Assembly: GCA_963824705.1 (NCBI GenBank)
Contig: CAWGQE010000003.1
Span: 1,178,001 to 1,242,000 of the forward strand
Origin: VRUE01 sp963824705
GTDB taxonomy: Bacteria > Actinomycetota > Thermoleophilia > Solirubrobacterales > 70-9
Reading direction: 5' to 3'
Length of the DNA stretch: 64,000 bases
Under the pieces are notes generated by a model. It had not been told where the DNA came from. It saw only the letters and a list, made by a program, of their open reading frames with translations, and searched no databases. Below, piece by piece: positions 36,472 through 45,190 of the stretch. A program made the position numbers and the translations under genes. How positions within the stretch are numbered: position 1 is the stretch's first letter; each line of letters opens with the position of its first letter.

Positions 36472-37524
36472 TTAGGCAGCCGGGCTTTTGCGTCGCCGTT
36501 TCTCTTTCAGCTCGCGGCTCTTCACCTTGGCGTCGGCATAGGACGAGCCCACGAGCGCCTTGCCGCCGCTCCAGCCGAAGACCCAGGAGACGAGGACGAC
36601 GGCGAAGAGAACGTTCCAGGCCGAGGTGACCAACTGCTGGCTGATCGAGTAGGCGGTGGCGGTCGCCGAGTCGGTCGAGCCGGAGAGCGCGACGGAGTTC
36701 ATCGCCTGGGTGACGCCGACGCCGCCGGGCGTCGCCGAGAACGAGTTGGAGATCGAGTTAGAGGCGGTGACCGTGGCGACGTTGTGAAAGCTGGCTGGAA
36801 TTCCGTAGGCGCCGAGGAAGACGGCGACGATCGCCAGCCGCGCCAGGTAGCTGCCGAGCGAGGGGGAGACGACGTCGAGCAGGAAGCGGCGAGGCTGGCC
36901 GAGGACCGCGCCGCCCTGCGCCACCTGAGCGCGCAGCTTCGCCAGCTTCGGCCAGAAGATGCGGCCGAGGACGATGAGGAGGACGGCGCCGCCGGCCAAG
37001 ATCCCGACGACGAGGCCGGTGTGGTCGGCGAGGAAGCCGAGCTTGACCGAGAAGGAACCGGCCACCGAGAGGAACAGGTAGAGGTAGAGCACGAGGCTGA
37101 AGACGGTAAATGGGATCTTCTGGACGACGATCCCCGAGAGCATCATCGGAAAGGTCGCGCCCGCGAACAGGGCGGTGAACATCAGCAGCATCACCCAGGT
37201 GCCGATGTTGGCCGGCAGGAAGCTGTTCAGCGCCACTGCGGTCGCGTAGGAGGCGAGCACGATCCGGTAGCTGACCCCAGGCCCGATCGGCGCCGCGCGC
37301 AGGATTCCGCACCAGGCCAGCGCCGCGAGCATGGTCTGGGCGCTCTGCAGGACGACGCCGGCGAGGATCGACCAGCTCGGGATCTCGCCGAGCTTGTCGA
37401 ACAGTTCTTCGATCCACTCTCGCACCGGAATCCCGAGCAGGTCGAGGACGAAGATCGCCAGCGCGACGCCGCCGATCCAGAGGACGATCCGGGTCAGACG
37501 CCGGCCGAGTGACTGAGAGCGCAT
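36472..37524 (-). CDS. Flippase-like integral membrane protein (UPF0104/LPG synthase TM-type)
   Basis: The ATG at 37524 (MRSQSLGRRLTRIVLWIGGV) is favoured over the long upstream extension because the family normally starts just before the first helix. About 350 aa and eight helices with ALAWCGILRAA, ALNSFLPANIGTWVMLLMF and SNSFSATPGGVGVTQAMNSV, matching the lysylphosphatidylglycerol-synthase membrane region. These proteins move or modify lipids in the membrane. It lies 30 bp upstream of the SulP gene and is divergent from the lipid kinase gene, which supports a lipid-related cluster. Confidence 0.8.
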   Translation of the reverse strand: MRSQSLGRRLTRIVLWIGGVALAIFVLDLLGIPVREWIEELFDKLGEIPSWSILAGVVLQSAQTMLAALAWCGILRAAPIGPGVSYRIVLASYATAVALNSFLPANIGTWVMLLMFTALFAGATFPMMLSGIVVQKIPFTVFSLVLYLYLFLSVAGSFSVKLGFLADHTGLVVGILAGGAVLLIVLGRIFWPKLAKLRAQVAQGGAVLGQPRRFLLDVVSPSLGSYLARLAIVAVFLGAYGIPASFHNVATVTASNSISNSFSATPGGVGVTQAMNSVALSGSTDSATATAYSISQQLVTSAWNVLFAVVLVSWVFGWSGGKALVGSSYADAKVKSRELKEKRRRKSPAA

Positions 37525-37736
37525 GCGCCCAGCGTATTTGGCGTTTGAAGAGCGCAACCTGGAGGTCGACGGTCGATTCAATGCGGCGGAAGGCCAGCAG
37601 GAGGGTGTCCACCCCCAGGACTCAATCGCCTCCCTTTCGCCCCGGTGGGCCACGATAGGCTGGAGCGAGCGGCGGCCCGGGGTCGTTGGCTGATTTGTCA
37701 ACGGCTATTCATCGCACGAGGACGAGGAGCACTTCG

Positions 37737-39044
37737 ATGTCGGCTGAGCAGGGGGATTCGCACCGGCTGGCCGCAATCGCCGCGCTTGCGAGCGCGGCGA
37801 TCCTCGCAATTCTCAGCATCGACATCGTCCTTTCGCAGTTCCCGCGCGGACTGATCGTGTTCGCCTGCCTCGTGATCGCGTTTGTGGCGGCTTGGTACGG
37901 CCTGACCCGAACCGGGGCCGCGAGGCTTTTGGGGTCGGGAGTAGCGATCCTGGCAGTTGCGGCGATCGTTGCCGTGTTGATTGCCGACGGCGATCATCTC
38001 GGGCAGGCCCTGGTGATCGTGGTGGCGCTGGGGCTGGCGCTCGTGGCGACGCGATCGGCCTTCAGGGTCCACGTCCCGCTCGACTCGGCGCCGGACCCCC
38101 AACACCCCGTGCTCTTTTACAACCCCAAGTCGGGTGGGGGGAAGGCCGAGAAGTCCCACCTGGCCGAGGAGGCGCGGGCGCGAGGCATCGAGCCGATCGA
38201 ATTGAAGCTCGGCACCGACCTCGAGCAGCTCGTGCGCGGCGCGGTTGCCGATGGAGCCGATGCGCTGGCGATGGCCGGTGGCGATGGCTCGCAGGCCGTC
38301 GTCGCGATGGTTGCCGGCGAGCAGGATCTGCCCTATGCGTGTATTCCGGCCGGGACCCGCAACCACTTCGCGCTCGACCTCGGGGTCGACCGCGACGATG
38401 TCGTCGGTGCGCTCGACGCCTTCGTCGGCGGACGCGAGCGACGGGTCGATCTCGCCGAGGTCAACGGCCGGGTATTCGTCAACAACGTCTCGATCGGCCT
38501 CTACGCCGAGGCCGTCCAGCGCGAGGAATACCGCGACGCGAAGCTGCGAACCATCCTCGACACGCTGCCGGAGGTCCTCGGACCTGAGGGCAAGGGGCTG
38601 GACCTACGCTGGGCCGGGCCGGGAGGGAGTGAGCATTCCTCCGGTGCCGTGATTCTCGTCTCCAACAACCGCTACCGCCTCGGGCGCGCGGTCGGCTCGG
38701 GCACCCGGCCGAGGATCGACGACGGGCTGCTTGGGATTGCTGTCGCTTCCGCGCCGGGCGAAGGCCGACCGTTGATCCGGCGTCCCTGGCAAGAGTGGAC
38801 CACGCCCGCGTTTGAGGTCGATGCCGATGGGCCGATCGCCGCGGGTATCGACGGCGAGGCCGTGATTCTGGACGCGCCGCTTCGCTTCAGGATCTTGCCG
38901 GCGACGCTGCGGGTGCGGATCGCCGCCACACACCCTGGAGCCTCTCCATCTGCGGCGATACCTGAGGGCGCCTGGGAGACCGCTCGCGCGCTGGCCCGGA
39001 TCGCCGCAACGGGGACCCCAAAGCAGCGCCGAGCATCGCCCTGA
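37737..39044 (+). CDS. Diacylglycerol kinase-type lipid kinase with N-terminal membrane helices
   Basis: The ATG at 37737 (MSAEQGDSHRLAAIAALASA) has GAGGA about 14 bases upstream. About 435 aa. Residues 10-120 are hydrophobic with four helices; the catalytic domain then shows FYNPKSGGGKAEKSHLAEEA, AGGDGSQAVVAMVAGEQ and CIPAGTRNHFALDLGV, the conserved DAGK_cat motifs. It phosphorylates diacylglycerol or another lipid alcohol. Its stop overlaps the PAP2 phosphatase start by 1 bp. In many actinobacteria the two activities are fused in one protein; here they are adjacent genes. Confidence 0.9.
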   Translation: MSAEQGDSHRLAAIAALASAAILAILSIDIVLSQFPRGLIVFACLVIAFVAAWYGLTRTGAARLLGSGVAILAVAAIVAVLIADGDHLGQALVIVVALGLALVATRSAFRVHVPLDSAPDPQHPVLFYNPKSGGGKAEKSHLAEEARARGIEPIELKLGTDLEQLVRGAVADGADALAMAGGDGSQAVVAMVAGEQDLPYACIPAGTRNHFALDLGVDRDDVVGALDAFVGGRERRVDLAEVNGRVFVNNVSIGLYAEAVQREEYRDAKLRTILDTLPEVLGPEGKGLDLRWAGPGGSEHSSGAVILVSNNRYRLGRAVGSGTRPRIDDGLLGIAVASAPGEGRPLIRRPWQEWTTPAFEVDADGPIAAGIDGEAVILDAPLRFRILPATLRVRIAATHPGASPSAAIPEGAWETARALARIAATGTPKQRRASP

Positions 39045-39583
39045 TGAGCGAGTGGCTGAGCGAGGCGAAGGCCCTCGACAACGCCATCTACGGAGCGATC
39101 GCCGCCAGCGACACTCCCGCGCTGGACAGCGCCATGCGCCGTCTCTCCCGCACCGCCGACCACGGCAAGCTCTGGTTCGGCACCGCGGCATCGTTGGCCC
39201 TCCTTGGCGGGCCTGGCGGTCGCCTCGCGGCTCGGAGGGGCCTCGTCTCGCTCGGCATCGCCTCGGGCTTCGCCAACCTCGTCGCCAAGCCGCTAACCAC
39301 CCGCCGGCGGCCCGCAAGGCAGGAAGCCGAGGAGCTTGCGCGGCGCCACGTTCAGATGCCGCGCTCTAGTTCCTTCCCCTCTGGTCACTCCGCCTCCGCT
39401 TTCGCCTTCGCCACCGGGGCCGCCGAGGCACAGCCGATGCTCTCGGTGCCGCTGCTGGTCCTTGCCGCGCTGGTCGGATACTCCAGGGTCCACACCGGGG
39501 TTCACTATCCAGCAGACGTGCTCGCGGGTGCGTTCATCGGGATCGGCGCAGCGGAGCTGACCGACTACCTGTTGGACCGCTGA
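39044..39583 (+). CDS. PAP2-family lipid phosphatase
   Basis: 179 aa with the three phosphatase motifs: KPLTTRRRP, SSFPSGHSASAF and YSRVHTGVHYPADVLAG, each with its expected lysine/arginine and histidines. It dephosphorylates a membrane lipid phosphate such as phosphatidate or a polyprenyl diphosphate. The 1-bp overlap with the lipid kinase gene implies co-translation and a phosphorylation-dephosphorylation pair. Confidence 0.92.
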   Translation: MSEWLSEAKALDNAIYGAIAASDTPALDSAMRRLSRTADHGKLWFGTAASLALLGGPGGRLAARRGLVSLGIASGFANLVAKPLTTRRRPARQEAEELARRHVQMPRSSSFPSGHSASAFAFATGAAEAQPMLSVPLLVLAALVGYSRVHTGVHYPADVLAGAFIGIGAAELTDYLLDR

Positions 39584-39699
39584 TAGAACGCGCCGACTAG
39601 GAAAGCATGGGTGCGGACGGGGCTCCCGGGAGATCAAGCCGCACCTTCGAATTTCGGGCACTCGTTCGCGCGGCACGCTGGTCTCGGAGATCGGCCTAA

Positions 39700-39742
39700 T
39701 TGCCATGCAGAAGGTCGAGGGTTCGAATCCCTTCAGCCGCTT
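39700..39742 (+). repeat. tRNA-Gly(GCC) 3'-half, att-like copy B
   Basis: Identical over 43 bases to copies A and C; also shares CGGCCTAA just upstream with A. The 3' flank, once the IS481 element and one target copy are removed, continues into the same sequence as copy A (GGGGAAAAATCAAACCACCC... matching GGCGGGAAATCAAACCACCC). No 5' tRNA half is present. Confidence 0.75.
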
Positions 39743-39776
39743 CGCTTCAAATCCCCTGCACTTCGCCAGGTTGGCT

Positions 39777-40724
39777 CTAGCTGTAAGACCCAGCAACGTT
39801 GTTCAGCTCGGCGAGCCGAGCCCCGGGCGGCTTGTGACTGAGAGAGCCGTGCGGTCGTCGCCAGTTATAGAAGTCCAGCCAGCCAGATAGCGCTGCGGTC
39901 CGCTGCGCCGAGTCGCGATAGATCGCCCCGTAGGCCCAGCCGCCGAGCATCGTGCGGATGAAGCGCTCTGCCTTTCCGTTGGTGCGCGGTCGATATGGAC
40001 GGATGCGAATGTGGCGCACCCCGAGCGCTCGGCAGGCGATCGCGTGGGCAATCGAGAGGTAAGCCGGGCCGTTGTCGGTCATCACCCTCTCGACCGTGAT
40101 CCCGTGTGCTGAGTAGAAGGCGAGGGCGCGCTTTAGGAAGCCGACCGCGGTCCTCGCCTTTTCGTCGGGCAGGACCTCCACGTAGGCGAGGCGAGTGGCA
40201 TCGTCGACGCAGACGTGGACGCACTCCCAGCCGGCGCCCTTGGCGTGAGAGGTGCGCCTGCCGGTCACCCGGTGACCGGCACCCTTCTCGATCCGCACCA
40301 GCTTCTTAATGTCGATGTGGATCAGCTCACCTGGGTTTGCCCGCTCGTAGCGGTTGTGCGGCTCGGGCGGCTCCAGGCGGCTGAGCTTGCCCAGGCCGAT
40401 TCGATCCAGCACCGCGGAGACGGTGGAGCTCGCCATCTCGAGCAGCTCAGCGATCTCGGGCCCGGTCATCCGCAGGCGGCGCAGGGCGGCGATCGCCTCG
40501 ACTCTGGTCTCGGGGGTGCGATTGGCCACCGTGTGGGGCGCCGAGCTTCGGTCCTGCAACCCGACATCGCCCTCGGTGCGCCAGCGAGCACGCCACTTGG
40601 CCGCGGTGCGCTCGCTCACTCCGGCGGCCTCGGCCGCCTCCGCGAGCGACCATCCTCCTTCGAGGCGCTCTACGAGCAGGCGCCTGCTTTTCGGGCAGGT
40701 ACGGGCATTACCGTGCAGCTTCAT
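39777..40724 (-). CDS. IS481-family transposase
   Basis: 315 aa from the ATG at 40724 (MKLHGNARTCPKSRRLLVER). An N-terminal HTH (GWSLAEAAEAAGVSERTAAK) and a second winged HTH precede the integrase core with catalytic residues in HIDIKKLVRI, VMTDNGPAYLS and PRTNGKAERFIRT. YNWRRPHGSLSHKPPGARL is typical of IS481. The TAG stop (39777-39779) lies outside the element, in the target-site duplication, so the protein ends on a codon supplied by the insertion site. Confidence 0.93.
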   Translation of the reverse strand: MKLHGNARTCPKSRRLLVERLEGGWSLAEAAEAAGVSERTAAKWRARWRTEGDVGLQDRSSAPHTVANRTPETRVEAIAALRRLRMTGPEIAELLEMASSTVSAVLDRIGLGKLSRLEPPEPHNRYERANPGELIHIDIKKLVRIEKGAGHRVTGRRTSHAKGAGWECVHVCVDDATRLAYVEVLPDEKARTAVGFLKRALAFYSAHGITVERVMTDNGPAYLSIAHAIACRALGVRHIRIRPYRPRTNGKAERFIRTMLGGWAYGAIYRDSAQRTAALSGWLDFYNWRRPHGSLSHKPPGARLAELNNVAGSYS

Positions 40725-40806
40725 CCGGTGTCCTCCTTGTTGCTGGGTGGGTCGACACCCCCAGCCTTCAAGGAGGCCCGGATGAACAACGTGGTTAGGA
40801 ACTACA
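39782..40806 (-). mobile_element. IS481-family insertion sequence, 1025 bp, with 6-bp target duplication
   Basis: The ends are TGTA...TACA with imperfect inverted repeats sharing ACGTTGTTCA about 15 bases inside. The hexamer TCTAGC flanks both sides (39776-39781 and 40807-40812), an exact target duplication. The element is inserted in the 3' flank of att-like copy B. Confidence 0.9.
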
Positions 40807-40846
40807 TCTAGCGGGGAAAAATCAAACCACCCCCGCATACCCCCTC

Positions 40847-40872
40847 CATTTCAGGCACTAGTGCCTGAAATG
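40847..40872. repeat. Perfect 26-bp palindrome
   Basis: CATTTCAGGCACT joined directly to its complement AGTGCCTGAAATG, no loop. The left arm recurs, in decayed form, at 10741 after copy A. It may be a recombinase or regulator site of the element, or a replication/transfer structure. The surrounding 40873-41108 contains only the leader of the next gene. Confidence 0.85.
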
Positions 40873-41108
40873 ACGCCGATGCGCGGCGATTAGCGGCGAT
40901 TTCGGCCGACCCCGCCTCGCTTTCGGCCCGCGACGGAGCTAGGTTCGGCCGGCCGACATAAGCAAAGTGCCCCCGGCGGTGCGGAAACACCCCGGGGGCG
41001 TGGCACCGAAGCTCACACTTCGATGCAAGCGAAACGCTACTCGCCGAAGTACTTTGACGGCAGCATCCTGGTGGCTTTTCGGTGCCCTGACCGAAAGGAG
41101 GGGGCGCC

Positions 41109-41516
41109 ATGCCCCGCACCACCGCCACGATCAGCGGCAAGCAGCGCGAGGCGATCTATGAGTTCGTCCTCGAACGCCTGAGCCGTCTTACCGACCTGCC
41201 CCTTGTCGCCAAGCAGGAGGACTTCGACACTGCCAGACGTCTCGCCCGAGAACTGAGCGGGGACCTCCGCCTGCTCGAGGATCTCGGTTGGGGCGAAGAT
41301 GAACGGCGAGAGGTGGCTCTGACCATGCCGCCCGAGGGGCTCGCCGAGACGTTGCGGCGCCTCCACGAAGACGCCGATGGCGCCCTCTCGGGGTCCCCGG
41401 AAGAACGGGAGGCCCGCGAAGTCGAGGAAGCCGCCCGGCGGCGAGACCAACTCGTCCTCGACACTGCCTCCGGGCTGCTGGTCGAACTCCTGGTCGGCAG
41501 AGAGGAGGCGGCATGA
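41109..41516 (+). CDS. MPSTT-family small protein, intact copy
   Basis: 135 aa: MPRTTATISGKQREAIYEFV, then TARRLARELSGDLRLLEDLG and an acidic/arginine-rich helical rest. It is paralogous to the broken copy at 30521 and the scrap at 59638. GAAAGGAGG stands about nine bases before the ATG. Its stop overlaps the next ATG (ATGA), so it forms an operon with the winged-helix gene. No enzyme motif; all-helical and charged, perhaps a DNA- or protein-binding accessory factor of a small mobile element. Confidence 0.7.
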   Translation: MPRTTATISGKQREAIYEFVLERLSRLTDLPLVAKQEDFDTARRLARELSGDLRLLEDLGWGEDERREVALTMPPEGLAETLRRLHEDADGALSGSPEEREAREVEEAARRRDQLVLDTASGLLVELLVGREEAA

Positions 41517-41740
41517 AGACCAAGGCAAAGCGCCTTCGGCCTGGCGAGTTGGACAAGCTCGTTCTCGCCCACCTCAAGAAGCACAAAGACGACGGCCCGC
41601 TAACTGCCAGCGCGATTGGCAAGGGGATTGAGCGCTCCTCGGGCGCCGTCGCCAACTGCCTCGTCCGTCTTGAGAAAGCGAAGAAAGTCCGTCAGGCCAA
41701 ACGCAAGCCGCGTAGTTATGTCCTCAAGGAGGCGAAGTAG
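41513..41740 (+). CDS. Small winged-helix DNA-binding protein
   Basis: 75 aa: ELDKLVLAHLKKHKDDGPLT, then ASAIGKGIERSSGAVANCLV as recognition part, then a basic wing (AKRKPRSYVLKEAK). The size and pattern fit a minimal winged-helix. A degenerate relative of its C-terminal part lies at 51390-51481 (ARAEKLIVNKGAGYALKK). It is coupled to the previous gene by a 4-bp overlap. Likely an element-borne regulator. Confidence 0.65.
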   Translation: MKTKAKRLRPGELDKLVLAHLKKHKDDGPLTASAIGKGIERSSGAVANCLVRLEKAKKVRQAKRKPRSYVLKEAK

Positions 41741-41742
41741 CG

Positions 41743-42134
41743 ATGCGGGGCGAGCTATTGGCCAGCCTGGCGATCAAGCGCCTTTCCCCAAGTCGGTCCC
41801 GCCAGGCCTCAACTACGCGGTCGTCACGGGGACGCTGATCTCCGACCCCATAAAGGACGAGGGGCCGGGAGGCGAGCCGCTGACCCTCCTGGAGATCAAA
41901 TTCCCGGTGGCCCACCCCGAAGACCCGCGGCTGCTGTGGACCTATGCGTTCTATGACGTCCAGGTACCGGCCAAAGTCGGCGGGCGGGACATCGAGGATC
42001 TGCGCGAGGGTGCCACGGTGCTTGTGGCGGGCCAGCTCAGCCAGCGGCCCGACCGCATCGACGAGCAGGCGGCGATAGTCGCCATTCTCGTTAAGCCGGG
42101 GCCGTCTCCAGAGCCGTGCGACCCATCCCGCTAG
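41743..42134 (+). pseudogene. SSB-like OB-fold protein with N-terminal frameshift
   Basis: The ATG at 41743 has a good ribosome site (AAGGAGGCGAAGTAGCG) but its frame (MRGELLASLAIKRLS) stops after 31 codons. The conserved OB-fold is in another frame: LNYAVVTGTLISDPIKD, PLTLLEIKFPVAHPEDPRLL and VLVAGQLSQRPDRID, to the stop at 42134. One base change joins the two. Single-strand DNA-binding or primosomal proteins of this kind are frequent cargo of plasmids and integrative elements. Confidence 0.6.
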
Positions 42135-42136
42135 CG

Positions 42137-42414
42137 ATGTTCAAGCAAGAGGTCGCCGACCGCTTCGCCGAGAACCTACGTCGCTGTCGCAAGCGCTCTG
42201 GCTGTCCCAGGAAAAGCTGGGCTACCGGGCCTCGCTCCACAGGACCGAGATCGGTCTCCTGGAGCGAGGCGCGCGCATACCCCAACTCGACACGATCCTC
42301 AAGCTATCGGGTGGCCTTTCCATCTCCCCATGCGAGCTGATCGAAGGCATGACTTGGCGGCCCGGTGACTTCTCGCCGGGAGGGTTTGATCTGACTGGTG
42401 CTCAGATTGGGTGA
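42137..42414 (+). pseudogene. XRE-family HTH regulator with one-base deletion
   Basis: From the ATG at 42137: MFKQEVADRFAENLRRCRKR, then near 42205 the frame shifts to LSQEKLGYRASLHRTEIGLL, ERGARIPQLDTILKLSGGLS and CELIEGMTWRPGD, ending at 42414. The joined sequence is a canonical HTH_3 regulator, and the total length (278 bp) is one base short of a whole number of codons. It is either a dead phage-type repressor or an assembly indel. Confidence 0.75.
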
Positions 42415-42507
42415 CCACTGAGAACGATGAGCATCTACCGGATCCTGCGTGAGGCTCCGTCTTGCGGTCGGAGATTGCGAACTCTTGCTTTCACGAGGAG
42501 GGGACCA

Positions 42508-43644
42508 TCAAGGATCCAGATGTCCCCTTTCGTCCGCGCAATCGCGAATGAGTTCCTCGGCGCGAGCAGCAATCGACTCGGCGTCGAAACGCTCGGTCGC
42601 CCGGCGGGCGGCCAGATCTCCCTCGCGACGAGTTCGCTCAGGGTCGCAGGCGTATTCGCGTAGCACGGCCGCCAGCGCGCCGGCATCGTTCTCCGGCGAG
42701 GCGATTTTGCCGATGCCGTCTTCGATCAACCCCGCGGTACCCTCCGCCGCGGTCGAGACACAAGGGCGCGCCGCAAGCATTCCAAGGATCACCGACGTCG
42801 GGCTGCCCTCGGTCGGGCCAGGACAGAAGACGCAGACGTCAAAGGCCGAGAAGAGCTCGTTTGCGTTGTTGCCAGGGGTTGGGAGGAAGTGGACGCGCTG
42901 CCCGAGATCGGCCGCTCGCCGCCGCAGGTCAGCCTCGTTATCCCCGTTGCCGGCGAGAATCAGTTGGGTCTCCGGATCGAGCTGGGCCAACGCCTCGATC
43001 AGCACGTCGAGCCGTTTTTTCGGGTGAAAGCGCGACGTGCAGCCGATGACGAAGGCCTTAGCGTCGATCTTCAGTTCCTCTCTGATCCGTTTGCGGCCGC
43101 CGGCGCTGAAGCCGAGCTTCGCCGTGCGCAGCGCATTCGGCAGGACGGCGATCCGAGCCGGCTCGACCCCGACGTCGATGATCGAATGCCGGGTGTTTTC
43201 GGATATCGCCAGCACCGGTGCCACTTGCCGGGAGGCCGCAACGTAGAGCAGCCGCCCGGGACCTCGCCTCATCTGGCGCGGGACCGGTCCCCACTCGGCC
43301 CAGACGATCCGCGGTCGAAGCGCGGTTGGAAGTCCCCTCGCCAGCAGCTGCTCCTTCTTGTAATGGAGCAGCAGCAGGTCGTAGGGCGGCTCCTGCTCCA
43401 GCGCTTGGCTCAGCCGGCGCCGCAGCAGGGGCCAACGGGCTATCAACGATGGCCATGTGCGCCTGGAAAGCTTTGGGCCGAGATCCAGGCGGCGGACCGT
43501 GACCCGGGTGTCACGGCCGATTCCCTCCCAGTCGCTGAGCATCACGGCTTCGTGGCCACGCTCTATGAGTGCATCGAGCAGCTCGACCGCTGCGAACTCG
43601 GCTCCGCCGCGCTGCGCTCCGGTCATCACCGAGACGATCCTCAC
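42508..43644 (-). CDS. GT4-family glycosyltransferase
   Basis: 378 aa GT-B fold enzyme: N-terminal MTGAQRGGAEFAAVELLDAL, then linker VLAISENTRHSIIDVG, then C-terminal nucleotide-sugar domain with CTSRFHPKKRLDVLIEALAQ and PGPTEGSPTSVILGMLAARP (the EGxPxxxxEA-like region, here EGSPTSVILGM). It likely adds a sugar to a lipid carrier or polysaccharide in cell-envelope synthesis. It ends a seven-gene minus-strand run and overlaps the ferric-reductase-like gene by 4 bp, although its role in a redox cluster is not obvious. Confidence 0.88.
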   Translation of the reverse strand: MRIVSVMTGAQRGGAEFAAVELLDALIERGHEAVMLSDWEGIGRDTRVTVRRLDLGPKLSRRTWPSLIARWPLLRRRLSQALEQEPPYDLLLLHYKKEQLLARGLPTALRPRIVWAEWGPVPRQMRRGPGRLLYVAASRQVAPVLAISENTRHSIIDVGVEPARIAVLPNALRTAKLGFSAGGRKRIREELKIDAKAFVIGCTSRFHPKKRLDVLIEALAQLDPETQLILAGNGDNEADLRRRAADLGQRVHFLPTPGNNANELFSAFDVCVFCPGPTEGSPTSVILGMLAARPCVSTAAEGTAGLIEDGIGKIASPENDAGALAAVLREYACDPERTRREGDLAARRATERFDAESIAARAEELIRDCADERGHLDP

Positions 43645-44243
43645 CGGGGCGCCGATCCCCCTGCGAGCGCCCTACTCGCGGCAGAGGATTGCTCCGAACG
43701 AAACCGGGAAGTATCGCCGACTGCCCGCCCGAGCCAGCGTAGGCCGAGGAGCAGGGCGGCCGGGATGACGAGGGCGCCGCTCGCCGCCAGGAACCAGATC
43801 TGGGCCGCGTCGCTTCCGGCCCCGATCGTGTGCCCTACCGCCAGCAGCCAGAAGACCGCCGTCAGCCGGTGGAGTCGCCGCCAGCGGGCGGCGCCGATGC
43901 GGTTGCGAAGGTAATAGGTGAGGCCGAGGACCGCCAGGCCGTAGCCGGCGATGATCCCGAGCCCGGTCCAGAGCGGGCGGTAGGCGCTCACGAAAGGAAC
44001 GGCAATTCCGCTCAGGCCGGGGTTGAGATAACTGTCGCCGAGCAGCGCGACTCCGTGCAACGCGACCATCGCCAGAGTGGTGAGCGAGAGGGCCTCGTGG
44101 ATCGCGCGCAGATCCCGTTTGTTCGACCCCCTCCGTTTCGAGCTCATCATCAAACCCACCGCCACACTGGCGCTGGCCAAAAGCAGGGCGGCTCCGCCGG
44201 CAGCCCGGCTGGTGATCCAGAACAGGTGCGGCGCGACGTTCAC
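43641..44243 (-). CDS. Ferric-reductase-like transmembrane heme protein
   Basis: The GTG at 44243 overlaps the ApbE stop (GTGA). About 200 aa and six helices. Helix-borne histidines spaced as in the ferric-reductase/MsrQ heme b family are seen in HEALSLTTLAMVALHGVALL and RRLHRLTAVFWLLAVGHTIG. It lacks flavin and NADH domains, so electrons must come from a partner. Immediate coupling to a flavinyltransferase suggests membrane electron transfer to or from a covalent-FMN protein. Confidence 0.82.
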   Translation of the reverse strand: MNVAPHLFWITSRAAGGAALLLASASVAVGLMMSSKRRGSNKRDLRAIHEALSLTTLAMVALHGVALLGDSYLNPGLSGIAVPFVSAYRPLWTGLGIIAGYGLAVLGLTYYLRNRIGAARWRRLHRLTAVFWLLAVGHTIGAGSDAAQIWFLAASGALVIPAALLLGLRWLGRAVGDTSRFRSEQSSAASRALAGGSAPR

Positions 44244-45190
44244 GATGCCACCGCGAGCTGCCCCGGCGACTGCTCGGCGGCAACCACGTCGACGCAGCCG
44301 TCGTCGCGGATGATGACGCCGCCGTGCGGCAGCCACTCGGCGGCGTGCTCGGGTCCGGAGAGCAGCGCCGCCTTCGCGTGGATCTCGGCCAGCAAGGCAG
44401 TGGGAGCGAGGGCGGTCGCCTGGACGACGCCGGTGAAGGCCGGCTCGCCGCTGCGGGGGTCGAGGATGTGGTGGGCGGCGGCGCCGTCGGGGCCGACCCA
44501 GCAGCGCCGGCCGATGCCGCTCGTCGCCACGGCGCCGTCACGCAACTTCAGCTCATGTACAGGGCCACCTCCGAACGGGTCCTCGACCCGCACCGTGCGC
44601 TCCTGGCCGCCGCAGCCGCCGATGCGGATGTCGCCGCAGCAGTCGACCGCGTAGGTCCGGTGCCTGCGCAGGGTGTCGCCGACGAGGTCGGCGACCAGCC
44701 CCTTGGCGATGCCGCCGCTGTCGATCCGTACCCCCGGCGGCCGGACGATCGTGCCGCGGCCTTCGTCGATGTCGATCGAGCGCCAGAGCCGGGACGGGTG
44801 CGGCTGGGCGGGCACTCGCCGCGGGTGCCTGGAGAGCGCTTCAGCGAGGGAGAACGGCCCCTGTCCCTCCAGCGAGTGCCGGTAGCCGGCGCGCTCGAGG
44901 TTGCCGAGCAGGGTCGCGTCGACGAGGCCGCCGCTGCGCGAGCCGGCTGTCGCCACCGCCGCGGCGAGCCGGCGCAGCAGCAGGGTCGCCGGCACCTTGT
45001 CACGAGGATCGCGGTTGAGGCGGGCCAGCTCGCTCTCCTCGCGGAACCGCGAGAGCCGGCGGTGGGCGTCGAGGAGCTGCGAGCGTGCCTCGTCGGCCGC
45101 TACCTCGCCGCTCGCGGTGCTGGTGCCGCGGACATGGATCGTCGCCGTGCCACCGAAGCATTCGAAGCTGCGGTGCGCTTCGCTGCTCAC
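44240..45190 (-). CDS. apbE: FAD:protein FMN transferase (ApbE family)
   Basis: 316 aa. ApbE hallmarks: RLSRFREESELARLN near the start, GVRIDSGGIAKGLVADLVGD, CCGDIRIGG and AAHHILDPRSGEPAF with the conserved DPRTG-like motif. It attaches FMN to a threonine of exported proteins. No lipoprotein or Tat signal is obvious at the N-terminus as annotated. It overlaps by 4 bp with both neighbours. No FMN_bind-type target (SGAT motif) is seen in the run. Confidence 0.92.
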   Translation of the reverse strand: MSSEAHRSFECFGGTATIHVRGTSTASGEVAADEARSQLLDAHRRLSRFREESELARLNRDPRDKVPATLLLRRLAAAVATAGSRSGGLVDATLLGNLERAGYRHSLEGQGPFSLAEALSRHPRRVPAQPHPSRLWRSIDIDEGRGTIVRPPGVRIDSGGIAKGLVADLVGDTLRRHRTYAVDCCGDIRIGGCGGQERTVRVEDPFGGGPVHELKLRDGAVATSGIGRRCWVGPDGAAAHHILDPRSGEPAFTGVVQATALAPTALLAEIHAKAALLSGPEHAAEWLPHGGVIIRDDGCVDVVAAEQSPGQLAVAS

